Below, piece by piece: positions 1 to 6,832 of a stretch of DNA of 7,951 bases. The first letter of the stretch is position 1. The number at the start of each line of letters is the position of its first letter. The translations under genes were made by a program, and so were the position numbers. The DNA comes from JBMZCV01 sp049613665 (GTDB lineage: Bacteria > Bacteroidota > Bacteroidia > Chitinophagales > UBA2359), in the NCBI GenBank assembly GCA_049613665.1, contig JBMZCV010000212.1:1-7951 (forward strand), read 5' to 3'. A model generated the notes under the pieces. The model saw only the letters and a list, made by a program, of their open reading frames with translations. It was not told where the DNA came from and made no database searches.

Positions 1-1
1 A

Positions 2-28
2 CAAATTGATATGCCACCTATGGAGTAA
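2..28 (+). CDS. Possible 3' end of an upstream gene (partial)
   Basis: One + strand frame is open from the window edge and reads QIDMPPME before a TAA stop at 26-28; the other two + frames stop within the first few codons. It could be the last eight codons of a gene lying to the left, but this is too short to identify. A competing reading exists on the minus strand, where an ATG at 67-65 opens a frame running off the left edge (MTLTSAILALTKSLLHRWHI...), which could be the start of a divergent gene. Neither can be decided from this window. Confidence 0.18.
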   Translation, partial: QIDMPPME

Positions 29-160
29 TGATTTTGTTAAAGCGAGAATAGCTGACGTCAATGTCATTATTGCAAAAATGAATACACTAAAAAGCTAAAA
101 CAAATATTTTATTCAAGCTAAAAGGTTTTCTTTGTTGTAGGTTAAATAAAACAAAAAGCG

Positions 161-168
161 TAAATTTG
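161..168 (+). promoter_or_regulatory. Candidate Bacteroidota -7 promoter element for the TonB receptor gene
   Basis: TAAATTTG matches the Bacteroidota -7 consensus TAnnTTTG exactly and lies 75 bp before the receptor ATG. The TTG-containing stretch upstream (131-137) is about 23-26 bp away rather than the usual 19 or so, so only the -7 half is convincing. In DNA this AT-rich, one such match by chance in the window's intergenic sequence would not be surprising. Confidence 0.3.
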
Positions 169-243
169 CAACAGTTTAAAAACCTTTTTCTCAAAAAATT
201 GCTATATCGCAAATAAAACAATTTACATTCTAATACCATTGAT

Positions 244-2544
244 ATGTTACGATATTTTTTTACTATTATTTTTTTATTGCATTTTAGCTTTACAGGCATT
301 TTTGCTCAAAAAACAACTTTGAAAGGCTATATTACTGATGCAGAAACAAATGAGCGTTTGCTTGGCGTAAATATTGTTTCTGAAAATAAGGAAGGTACGG
401 TTACGGATATTGACGGAAACTATGAGTTACAACTGCAAGCTGGCACACAAACCGTTACTTTTAGTTATATAGGTTACCAAAATATCAAAAAAGAATTTAC
501 GCTTATAGAAGGCAGCATTTTGGAAGCAAATATAGCAATGACAGAAGAAAAACGACAACTCGATGTCATGGTAGTGAGTGCAAGTCAATACGAAAAAAGA
601 ATTGCCGAAGAAACCGTTTCTATTGATGTGATTCAAGATTATATTATCGAAAACAACAATACACGAGATTTGGCTGAAGCTGTGCAAACTATTCCTGGAG
701 TAAATATCGTTGATGGACAAGCAACTATCAGAGGAGGAAGTGGCTATGCTTATGGCACAGGAAGTCGTGTGCAAGTGTTGGTAGATGATATGCCTTTGCT
801 CACAGGCGATTTTAGCGAAGTGCGTTGGGAATTTGTGCCTATGGAGCAAGCCGAACAAATTGAAGTGATAAAAGGTGCTTCATCGGTTTTGTATGGTTCT
901 TCTGCTTTGAATGGTGTGATTAGTGTGCAAACAGGTTTTGCAAAGTCTAAGCCAGAAACGAAAATTTCATTATTTCAAGGTTTTTATTTCAATCCTCGAA
1001 ATGATAGCATTAAATGGTGGAACAATCGCCATCGCCCTATGTTTTCAGGCATGTTTTTTTCTAATAGGCAAAAAATAGGCAACTTAGACCTTGTAATGGG
1101 CGGAAATTATAAGTATGAAAAAAGTTATTTGAAAGATGGCGACAACAAGCATTTTCGTTTCAATGTAAAAACAAGGTACATTCACCCCAAAAATCAACGT
1201 TTACATTTCGGTATTAATGCCAACGCACTATATCAACATTGGGGACGCTTTTTCTTGTTCAATTCGTTGGACGAACCTTATCAAGGAGCGATTTCAGACG
1301 ATAGATATTCTCTTGTAACCATTGACCCTTATGTGTCGTATCGTACCGAAAGTGGCTGGCAACATAAGCTAAAAACACGTCTTTACAACATCACACGCTA
1401 TCGTCAGTCTGGCTTTCGCACCCACAATTCCAATTTATTTTATAGCGAATATCAAATACAAAAACGCTTACCTTTCGGCATGTCTATCACGGCAGGAGGT
1501 GTTGCATCATTGATTTGGGGCTACAATGTGGCTTATAATGATGGAAACCCTGTGGGCAGTTATTCGGGCGGAGCGTATGGACAAGTAGAACAGAAAGTAG
1601 GCCGCCTAAACTTGGTAGCTGGTGCAAGATATGAAGTCAATGCAACCGATGTGGCTTTGCTCGATTCTTTGGGCATTGAAGATACTTATACGCCTTTAGT
1701 TATTCGTTTGGGAGCAAATTACAGAATTACAGAGAACACTTTTATGCGTTTTTCTTATGGACAAGGCTACCGCTCGCCGAGTATTGTAGAGCGTTTTATC
1801 GAAGACAAAATACCTTATGAAGGATTGGATTTAAAACTTTTTCCTAATCCAGAGCTAGTGCCAGAAAAAGGTTGGAATGCCGAAATAGGCGTGAAACAAG
1901 GCTATAATTTTGCTAATAAAGTGAGTGGTTATTTAGACTTGGCGTTGTTTTGGAGTGAAATCAATAATATGACCGAATTTACCTTTGTCAATTATGACGG
2001 TATTGGGTTTCAGACACAAAATGTAGAAGGTGCAAGAATAGCAGGTTGGGAAATTTCTGGCTCTAGTGAGATAGAACTTGGCGAAGCAACAGCACGACTT
2101 TATGGCGGTTTCACATTCAATTATCCGTCTGATATGCGTGTAGATACAAGCCTAAAAATGTATATGAACAATTTGGTGCAAAGCTGGTCTAGTGTCGATT
2201 CGTTGAGCGATGCTTTATTGAAATATCGTTTCCGCAAAGTTGGCCGCCTCGATGCCGAACTTGAATACAAAAAACTGACTATAGGCTACAACTTTGCTTT
2301 CAATGGTCGTATGGAAAAAGTAGATGAAATATTTACCTTATTGCCCAACTTTGGCGTAGAAGAGTTTGCTGCTAAATATCCAAAAGGTTCTTATATCTCT
2401 AATGCTAGAATATTATATGCTATCAATGAAAATTCTAGTGTCGCTTTGGTGGCCAAAAATATTTTTAATAAGGAATATATGTTGCGGCCTGGTCTCATGG
2501 AATCGCCAGCTAATGTGACGATACAGTATAAAATGAAGTTGTAA
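244..2544 (+). CDS. TonB-dependent outer-membrane receptor with CarboxypepD_reg-like N-terminal domain
   Basis: This 766-residue protein is an outer-membrane beta-barrel receptor that should import a scarce ligand using energy from TonB-ExbBD. A signal peptide covers residues 1-21 (hydrophobic core, cleavage likely after IFA before QK). Residues about 24-100 form a carboxypeptidase-regulatory-like domain (TLKGYITDAETNERLLGVNI..., then GTVTDIDGNYEL). A TonB-box-like DVMVVSA sits at 107-113. The plug spans about 120-230, with typical signatures IPGVNI, TIRGGSG, VLVDDMP, EVIKGASSVLYGSSALNGVI. The rest is the barrel, including the common YGQGYRSPS segment (R510) and a final KNIFNKEY block near the C terminus. 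The length is far below a SusC protein (about 1000 residues) and no SusD gene follows, so a siderophore, vitamin or metal substrate is more likely than a glycan; the ligand cannot be told from sequence. The ATG at 244 is chosen because the signal peptide begins there. It appears to be transcribed alone: 245 bp separate it from the next gene. Confidence 0.93.
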   Translation: MLRYFFTIIFLLHFSFTGIFAQKTTLKGYITDAETNERLLGVNIVSENKEGTVTDIDGNYELQLQAGTQTVTFSYIGYQNIKKEFTLIEGSILEANIAMTEEKRQLDVMVVSASQYEKRIAEETVSIDVIQDYIIENNNTRDLAEAVQTIPGVNIVDGQATIRGGSGYAYGTGSRVQVLVDDMPLLTGDFSEVRWEFVPMEQAEQIEVIKGASSVLYGSSALNGVISVQTGFAKSKPETKISLFQGFYFNPRNDSIKWWNNRHRPMFSGMFFSNRQKIGNLDLVMGGNYKYEKSYLKDGDNKHFRFNVKTRYIHPKNQRLHFGINANALYQHWGRFFLFNSLDEPYQGAISDDRYSLVTIDPYVSYRTESGWQHKLKTRLYNITRYRQSGFRTHNSNLFYSEYQIQKRLPFGMSITAGGVASLIWGYNVAYNDGNPVGSYSGGAYGQVEQKVGRLNLVAGARYEVNATDVALLDSLGIEDTYTPLVIRLGANYRITENTFMRFSYGQGYRSPSIVERFIEDKIPYEGLDLKLFPNPELVPEKGWNAEIGVKQGYNFANKVSGYLDLALFWSEINNMTEFTFVNYDGIGFQTQNVEGARIAGWEISGSSEIELGEATARLYGGFTFNYPSDMRVDTSLKMYMNNLVQSWSSVDSLSDALLKYRFRKVGRLDAELEYKKLTIGYNFAFNGRMEKVDEIFTLLPNFGVEEFAAKYPKGSYISNARILYAINENSSVALVAKNIFNKEYMLRPGLMESPANVTIQYKMKL

Positions 2545-2578
2545 GGTAAATGTCAAGCATTATTTAACAAAAGAAACA

Positions 2579-2666
2579 TTTTTTGCTAGGGAAAACATAC
2601 TATAAAAATAATAAATATTGGTCATCTTAGCCTAAAAAAAATAGTATGTTTAAACTTTTGATAAAG
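2579..2666. repeat. Interspersed hairpin repeat, copy A
   Basis: This intergenic segment is related to copy B at 6639-6741. The core (2613-2665) matches 6691-6740 with about four substitutions, all transitions, and one base of A-run length difference. Eleven bases at 2593-2603 (AAACATACTAT) pair perfectly with 2641-2651 (ATAGTATGTTT), enclosing a 37-base loop that contains ATATTGG and CTTAGCCT. A short GGGAAA-containing block upstream is also shared. It lies 35 bp after the receptor stop and about 124 bp before the next start codon, so it could be a mobile non-coding repeat, a structured leader or a transcript end. No known family is recognised. Confidence 0.7.
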
Positions 2667-2789
2667 AAAGGTCTTAAATATATAAAAAATTAAAAAATGC
2701 TTAACTAAAACGATAAGAATGGCAAGAGTTTTGATTAATTAAAACAAACGTAACTATTTAGCACTATACAACAAAAAATAAAAATAGCT

Positions 2790-3689
2790 ATGAAAAATAT
2801 AAGTTTTCTTTTTTGCTTCCTTTTGCTTTCTTTTTCGGCAGATGCCAACCAAAAAATATCAGAACTTGCCAACAATTTAGTAGAATTAGGCCGTTTTTAT
2901 CGTTACAATGGTTTTGAACATGAGTCTGCCGAAAAAATAAGACGACATTTAAAACCTCTACGAACACCCGAACTCAATGCAACAACCGATTTTGTGGCAC
3001 AGTTAGTGAAAAAAAATAATCGTTTGCTGCAAAAAAAATATCTACAATTGCCCAACGATGAAACACTTGTCTATGTATTTATCATGCGAAAAGTAGCTTA
3101 CAACTTATGGAAAAAAGAACCTGTCAACAATGTCGATTTAGTAGAAAAACTATTGCATCAAAAAATTACGCAGCGAGTTTTAGTTTCTAGCTATTACAAT
3201 CTATTGTTTGCAGCCGTAGGCAATAAGAATCGGTCGATAGATTTGTCGAAAACCAACTTCGACTTGTCGGCTTATAACCTGAAAACTGCCACACAGCGAA
3301 GTATTTTTTTTCTACAATGTATGGATTTTGCAAGCCGCTCTATTCGCCACAGAATGATGGATAAGAGAACCGCTAATTTTGAAAGTGCGTATGCTGTTAT
3401 CAAAAAATATCCTACTTTCGATGGAAAGCCATATTATTATTATGCTGACTTTGCATTGCCAGATTTTTCGATTATGAGAAGCCAACGCATTTTAAGTTTC
3501 AAGAATTTTTATATGGCAAACTATTATCATTTGCTGCTCATTCATTTGCAATGTTTAGAAAAAAATAATGCAGATAAACAAGCAATAAACAACTTGCTGG
3601 AACATTCTATTCTAAGAAACAAATCGTTACAAAGCTATAATAACTATGAAAGCTATTTAAAAAAGGTTATTAAAAAATATAATTTGTAA
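2790..3689 (+). CDS. Secreted protein of unknown function (299 aa)
   Basis: I do not recognise this family. The protein starts with a clear signal peptide (MKNISFLFCFLLLSFSADA, cleavage likely after A19). The only nearby cysteine, C9, is too early for a lipoprotein box, so the mature chain is probably soluble in the periplasm or exported. The mature part looks mainly helical, is rich in Lys, Asn and Tyr, and has only two cysteines (C177, C255). It contains a run of four tyrosines at 215-218 followed by ADFALPDF, and a basic C-terminal end (KKVIKKYNL). There is no catalytic signature, TPR consensus or C-terminal sorting domain that I can see. The ATG at 2790 is supported by the signal peptide directly after it. 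Neighbours give little help: a TonB receptor 245 bp upstream and MlaE permeases 125 bp downstream, both probably separate transcripts. Coding potential is good, with a long clean frame, so a real gene is very likely. Confidence 0.8.
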   Translation: MKNISFLFCFLLLSFSADANQKISELANNLVELGRFYRYNGFEHESAEKIRRHLKPLRTPELNATTDFVAQLVKKNNRLLQKKYLQLPNDETLVYVFIMRKVAYNLWKKEPVNNVDLVEKLLHQKITQRVLVSSYYNLLFAAVGNKNRSIDLSKTNFDLSAYNLKTATQRSIFFLQCMDFASRSIRHRMMDKRTANFESAYAVIKKYPTFDGKPYYYYADFALPDFSIMRSQRILSFKNFYMANYYHLLLIHLQCLEKNNADKQAINNLLEHSILRNKSLQSYNNYESYLKKVIKKYNL

Positions 3690-3775
3690 ATAAAACTTAT
3701 CATACAACATTAGAAAGTTTTTTTGAGCAAAAAAAATACATTCTTTACTAAAAAAAGCTTAGTTTTGTCCTAAAA

Positions 3776-3807
3776 TTTGCTTAGTTCTCAGCAATACTGT
3801 ATATTTC
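3776..3807 (+). promoter_or_regulatory. Candidate Bacteroidota promoter before the first mlaE
   Basis: TTTG at 3776-3779 and TATATTTC at 3800-3807 are separated by 20 bases, close to the Bacteroidota pattern TTTG-N19-TAnnTTTG with one mismatch in the -7 box. The expected transcript start would fall only a few bases before the ATG at 3815, giving a very short or absent leader. That is unusual enough to keep confidence low. Confidence 0.33.
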
Positions 3808-3814
3808 AAATCAT

Positions 3815-4555
3815 ATGAATATTTTTTATCACTTTGGACGATATATTTTATTTTTGGGTAGCTTGTTTCGCCGTCCCGAAAAAATGAGCATGTATTGGCG
3901 TGAGATGTTGCGACAAATGAATGATGTTGGCGTAACTTCTATTCCCATTGTTGCAGTTGTTGCTACTTTTATAGGAGCAGTAACAGCCATACAATTTGCC
4001 TATCAAGTGCAAGACTTCCTAATTCCAATTTATTACATTGGCTTTATTGTGCGAGATTCTATGATTATAGAAATGGCACCGACAATATCGTGTATGATTT
4101 TGGCAGGCAAAGTAGGCTCAAATATGGCTAGTGAGTTGGGCAATATGCGTATTACAGAACAAATAGATGCCTTAGAAATTATGGGAGTCAATACGACTTC
4201 TTATCTTATTGGCACCAAAATCATTGCTTCACTCATCATGATTCCGTTGCTCATTATTATTGCAGCTTTTTTGGGCATTATGGGAGGCATGGTCGCAACA
4301 GTTATGGCTGATATAAGCACTATTGGCGAGTATGAACGGGGCTTGCGTGCCTTTTTCATTCCCTTTAATGTGAGTATGATGCTCATCAAAGGAGTGACTT
4401 TTGCCTATATATTATCTACCGTTTCTTGTTATCAAGGCTATTTCGTTCAAGGTGGTGCTATTCAAATTGGCGAAGCCAGCACAAGAGCAGTTGTATATTC
4501 CAATATTTTGATATTAGTTTTTGATTACATTATTGCATTTATGCTTTTGCAATAA
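3815..4555 (+). CDS. MlaE-family ABC transporter permease (first of tandem pair)
   Basis: This 246-residue inner-membrane permease belongs to the MlaE/TIGR00056 family, which works as a dimer with an MlaF-type ATPase and an MCE-domain protein to move phospholipids between inner and outer membranes. The family signature is plain: MAPTISCMILAGKVGSNMAS (87-106) followed by ELGNMRITEQIDALEIMG (107-124), then a long hydrophobic segment (130-160). Other membrane segments lie around 43-62, 70-98, 185-205 and 225-245, and the amphipathic N terminus (HFGRYILFLGSLFRRPEKMSMYW) fits the family's interfacial helix. Length is close to the usual 240-260. It is about 58% identical over its whole length, by hand alignment, to the next gene. 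No ATPase, MCE or STAS gene is adjacent, so its partners must be encoded elsewhere. Its lipid substrate and direction of transport are inferred from the family only. Confidence 0.92.
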   Translation: MNIFYHFGRYILFLGSLFRRPEKMSMYWREMLRQMNDVGVTSIPIVAVVATFIGAVTAIQFAYQVQDFLIPIYYIGFIVRDSMIIEMAPTISCMILAGKVGSNMASELGNMRITEQIDALEIMGVNTTSYLIGTKIIASLIMIPLLIIIAAFLGIMGGMVATVMADISTIGEYERGLRAFFIPFNVSMMLIKGVTFAYILSTVSCYQGYFVQGGAIQIGEASTRAVVYSNILILVFDYIIAFMLLQ

Positions 4556-4568
4556 AAAAAACTTATTA

Positions 4569-4726
4569 AGTAACGCTCAAAAAATAACTTCCTTATTTGC
4601 GTTTGACATTTTCTGACCTAACTTCGTTGAAAAGCCTCGCCATAGCTATGGCTACGACTGTGTTTTTCGCCTTGTAGCTCAAAAAATCTCTGCCTCAAAT
4701 CGTAAACTTATTTTTTTACTGTTACT
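4569..4726. repeat. Long imperfect inverted repeat with 14-bp core palindrome
   Basis: Almost the whole gap between the two permease genes is one imperfect inverted repeat of about 158 bp centred near 4646. The ends are AGTAAC (4569-4574) and GTTACT (4721-4726). Further in, CAAAAAATAA pairs with TTATTTTTTT, ATTTG (4594-4598) with CAAAT (4696-4700), and an ATTTT.TGA.CTA block with its counterpart around 4675-4690. The centre is a perfect palindrome, GCCATAGCTATGGC (4639-4652). It contains no frame worth calling a gene. The form resembles a MITE or REP-like non-coding element; it could also end or attenuate transcription between the two mlaE genes. No target-site duplication is evident. Confidence 0.68.
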
Positions 4727-4744
4727 AACTCATAATTATAATAT

Positions 4745-5479
4745 ATGAAGTTTTTTTTTCATTTTGGCAAATACATTTTCATGCTCAGGTCAACTCTTTC
4801 ATGGCCTGAAAACTACCATATGTATTGGAAAGAAATTGTGCGGCAGATGAATAATATCGGTGTTGGTTCATTTGTTATTATAGGCATTATTTCGCTATTC
4901 GTAGGAGCTGTTACGGCTGTACAATTTGCTTACCAACTCGATGGCGGTTTTTTTCCAGACTATTTGCTTGGCTTCATCATTCGAGATATGATGATTATTG
5001 AACTTGCACCTACTTTATCTTGTTTAGTTTTGGCAGGCAAAGTAGGCTCAAATATTGCAAGCGAACTTGGCACAATGCGTATTTCCGAACAAATAGATGC
5101 CCTCGAAATTATGGGCATCAATAGTGCATCTTATCTTATTATGCCCAAAATTATTGCAGCATTGCTCATTGTGCCGCCACTCATTATTATCTCAGCCTTT
5201 TTAGGTATTTATGGAGGTTTGTTAGCATCAGAAAGTTTCGGCATTTCACCCGCCAATTTTGAAGCAGGTTTGATGTATCGCTTCAATATTTTCAATGTAG
5301 TGATTATGCAAGTCAAAGCTACCGTATTTGCCTTTATTATAGTATCTGTTTCTTGTTATCAAGGCTATTTTGTCAAAGGAGGAGCTTTAGATATTGGCCG
5401 TGCCAGCACAAAAGCAGTAGTATTTGGTAGTATTTTAGTTATATTATTCGATTATATTATCGCAATGCTAATGACTTAA
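4745..5479 (+). CDS. MlaE-family ABC transporter permease (second of tandem pair)
   Basis: This 244-residue permease is a paralogue of the preceding gene, collinear with it except for one residue missing near 172. It carries the same signature: ELAPTLSCLVLAGKVGSNIA (86-105), then SELGTMRISEQIDALEIMG (106-124). It also shares the conserved C-terminal SVSCYQGYFVKGGALDIG block (201-218) and the FDYIIA end. Differences concentrate in residues 11-20, 41-50 and 161-182, while the coupling-helix region and C-terminal block are nearly unchanged. The family role is phospholipid transport across the periplasm, powered by an MlaF-type ATPase that is missing from this window. A 189-bp gap holding an inverted repeat separates it from its sister, so co-transcription is uncertain. 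Whether the two form a heterodimer or are alternative homodimers cannot be told from sequence. The ATG at 4745 aligns exactly with the start of the sister protein. Confidence 0.92.
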   Translation: MKFFFHFGKYIFMLRSTLSWPENYHMYWKEIVRQMNNIGVGSFVIIGIISLFVGAVTAVQFAYQLDGGFFPDYLLGFIIRDMMIIELAPTLSCLVLAGKVGSNIASELGTMRISEQIDALEIMGINSASYLIMPKIIAALLIVPPLIIISAFLGIYGGLLASESFGISPANFEAGLMYRFNIFNVVIMQVKATVFAFIIVSVSCYQGYFVKGGALDIGRASTKAVVFGSILVILFDYIIAMLMT

Positions 5480-5486
5480 AACTTTA

Positions 5487-5530
5487 GATTCTCTGACAAT
5501 TTGGATGTTCACTTTTTTCGTCAGAAAATC
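5487..5530. repeat. Inverted repeat downstream of second mlaE
   Basis: GATTCTCTGAC (5487-5497) pairs with GTCAGAAAATC (5520-5530), 10 of 11 positions complementary, around a 22-base loop. It starts eight bases after the stop codon, where a transcript end would be expected. However, it is followed by an A-run rather than a T-run on the + strand, so it is not a standard intrinsic terminator. It may stabilise the mRNA 3' end or be an unrelated repeat. Confidence 0.4.
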
Positions 5531-5699
5531 AAAAAAAGAGAATTAAAAAAACAAATCATAGTTATTATTTTTTCCCTCACTCACAATTTAAGTAGTCGTT
5601 CAGAAGTTTTTGGGCATTTCAGAACAAGATAACACCTTGATTTTCAATGCGTTAGCCACTAAACGAATGCTTTATTAAATAGTACTTGGTACTTGAAAT

Positions 5700-6479
5700 A
5701 TGACATTTTTTCGATATTTATATTCCATTTGGGGAGCTTTGTTATTTGCCATTGCCGTAATCATTGCCGTTCCAATTACTTTTGTCGGACTTCATACAGG
5801 CGATATTGGCACTAGATTTCGCCATGCTTACTATCGTTATGCTATGAAATTGTGGGGCATTTTGACGTTTGTAAAATACAATATCGTTGGCGAAGAGCAT
5901 TTAGAAGCCGACAAAAATTATGTTTTCGCTTCCAATCATACTTCTTATGGCGATGTGCCTATTGTGGCGGCTACTTTATCGCATAAATTTGTGGCTTTAG
6001 CCAAAAAAGAAGCTGGTGATATTCCTGTTATGGGCTATTTATTCAAAGCACTATGCGTTTTAGTAGATAGAAAAGATAAAGAAAGCCGAAAAAATAGCGT
6101 CATTGAACTAAAAAAACGGGCAGCAAAAGGCTTGTCACTCTTAGTTTTTCCAGAAGGGACATTTAGCGATGCAAAAAGAGAAGTAATCTTGCCTTTTCAT
6201 ACAGGAGCATTTCGCCTAGCTATTGAGTTGCAGCAGCCAGTTGTACCAATAGCTTTGGTTGGTACAAGAAGCTTATTTACCAACGACAAACTACCGCTTC
6301 GCCCTTGCACAATTACTATGATTTATGGCGAACCGATTAGCATTGAAGGACTCACCTTAGATGATGCTCACACCTTGCGTGACCAAGTTTTTGAACAAAT
6401 AGAAAATACTTTGTTGGAAAATGACCCTATTTATCACGATTTTTTAATGGCTCGCCAGCAAGCAAAAAAGTTATCATAA
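5700..6479 (+). CDS. plsC: 1-acyl-sn-glycerol-3-phosphate acyltransferase (PlsC/LPLAT family)
   Basis: This 259-residue membrane enzyme should transfer a fatty acyl group to the sn-2 position of lysophosphatidic acid, giving phosphatidic acid for phospholipid synthesis at the inner membrane. An N-terminal hydrophobic segment (about 8-31) anchors it. The four acyltransferase blocks are present in order: the catalytic HX4D in NHTSYGD (H80, D85); the block II equivalent CVLVDRKD (R124); FPEGT (150-154) for glycerol-phosphate binding; and VVPIALVG (181-188) with the conserved proline. Length matches PlsC. Related LPLAT enzymes acylate other acceptors such as ornithine lipids or lyso-lipids, so the exact acceptor is likely rather than certain. 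The ATG at 5700 starts the membrane anchor. The gene stands 220 bp after the mlaE pair, and a terminator-like hairpin follows it. A link to MlaE lipid transport is plausible from pathway logic but not shown. Confidence 0.88.
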   Translation: MTFFRYLYSIWGALLFAIAVIIAVPITFVGLHTGDIGTRFRHAYYRYAMKLWGILTFVKYNIVGEEHLEADKNYVFASNHTSYGDVPIVAATLSHKFVALAKKEAGDIPVMGYLFKALCVLVDRKDKESRKNSVIELKKRAAKGLSLLVFPEGTFSDAKREVILPFHTGAFRLAIELQQPVVPIALVGTRSLFTNDKLPLRPCTITMIYGEPISIEGLTLDDAHTLRDQVFEQIENTLLENDPIYHDFLMARQQAKKLS

Positions 6480-6513
6480 AACCTTGCTAAATGGTGTTGT
6501 AACAGTAAAATGC

Positions 6514-6537
6514 AACGGCGAGAGTTGTCGTTTTTTT
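6514..6537 (+). terminator. Probable intrinsic terminator after plsC
   Basis: AACGGC (6514-6519) pairs with GTCGTT (6527-6532), six pairs including one G-U, around a seven-base loop (GAGAGTT). It runs straight into a T tract at 6531-6537. It lies 35 bases after the plsC stop, in the right orientation. The stem is short, so efficiency may be modest. Confidence 0.45.
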
Positions 6538-6638
6538 GGGAATAAAATAACATATAATAAAAAGGCTAAAGTGCCAATTACTTATATCAATGGTTCTGAC
6601 ATTTTTTATAAGACTTTTCAGTTGAATAAAAAAACTCC

Positions 6639-6741
6639 TTTTGGCAAGGGAAATATACTATTTTTCAGTTCAAAAGGGCATTAAATTTGCAAATATTGGC
6701 CGCCTTAGCCTAAAAAAATAGTATGTTTAAACCTTTGATAA
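6639..6741. repeat. Interspersed hairpin repeat, copy B
   Basis: This is the partner of copy A (2579-2666). The shared core is at 6691-6740, and a shared TTTTGGCAAGGGAAA-type block lies at 6639-6653. Fifteen bases at 6651-6665 pair with 6714-6728, 14 Watson-Crick plus one G-U, a longer stem than in copy A. The loop is about 19 bases longer than in A, while its ATATTGG...CTTAGCCT motif is kept. It ends about 92 bp before the bshB1 start codon. A TAAATTTG at 6682-6689, inside the extra loop sequence, matches the Bacteroidota -7 box but has no matching upstream element. Confidence 0.7.
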
Positions 6742-6832
6742 AAAATGTATAAATATCCGAACTGTTGTTATATTACAGTGTACTTAATACTTGACACTCA
6801 ACGAAACTTTGAAATTTTTAACAATCTAATAT

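Noticed and set aside
53..60. TGACGTCA palindrome near the left edge as an operator
   Set aside because: It is a single 8-bp palindrome with no second site and no symmetry in its flanks; chance is sufficient.
87..299. 70-codon minus-strand open frame overlapping the receptor start
   Set aside because: It overlaps the receptor signal peptide in antisense, is dominated by Lys, Phe and Leu from A/T-rich DNA, and has no family features.
427..858. 143-codon minus-strand open frame inside the receptor gene
   Set aside because: It is antisense to the plug-domain coding sequence. The Cys-, His- and Phe-rich product is typical of antisense translation of AT-rich coding DNA.
2725..2756. TTTTG...TAACTATTTAG as a promoter for the secreted protein gene
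   Set aside because: The -7 part does not match TAnnTTTG well enough and the spacing is off.
3747..3766. ACTAA...TTAGT hairpin with a short T-run after the unknown gene, as a terminator
   Set aside because: It has only five A/T-rich pairs and four Ts, and sits about 60 bp past the stop; too weak to call.
4201..4389. Minus-strand open frame inside the first mlaE
   Set aside because: It lies wholly antisense to a well-supported permease gene and its product is low-complexity.
6484..6684. 66-codon + strand open frame after plsC
   Set aside because: It begins at a TTG, has no internal ATG, runs through the probable plsC terminator hairpin and ends inside repeat copy B. Its product resembles nothing known, so it is most likely a chance frame.
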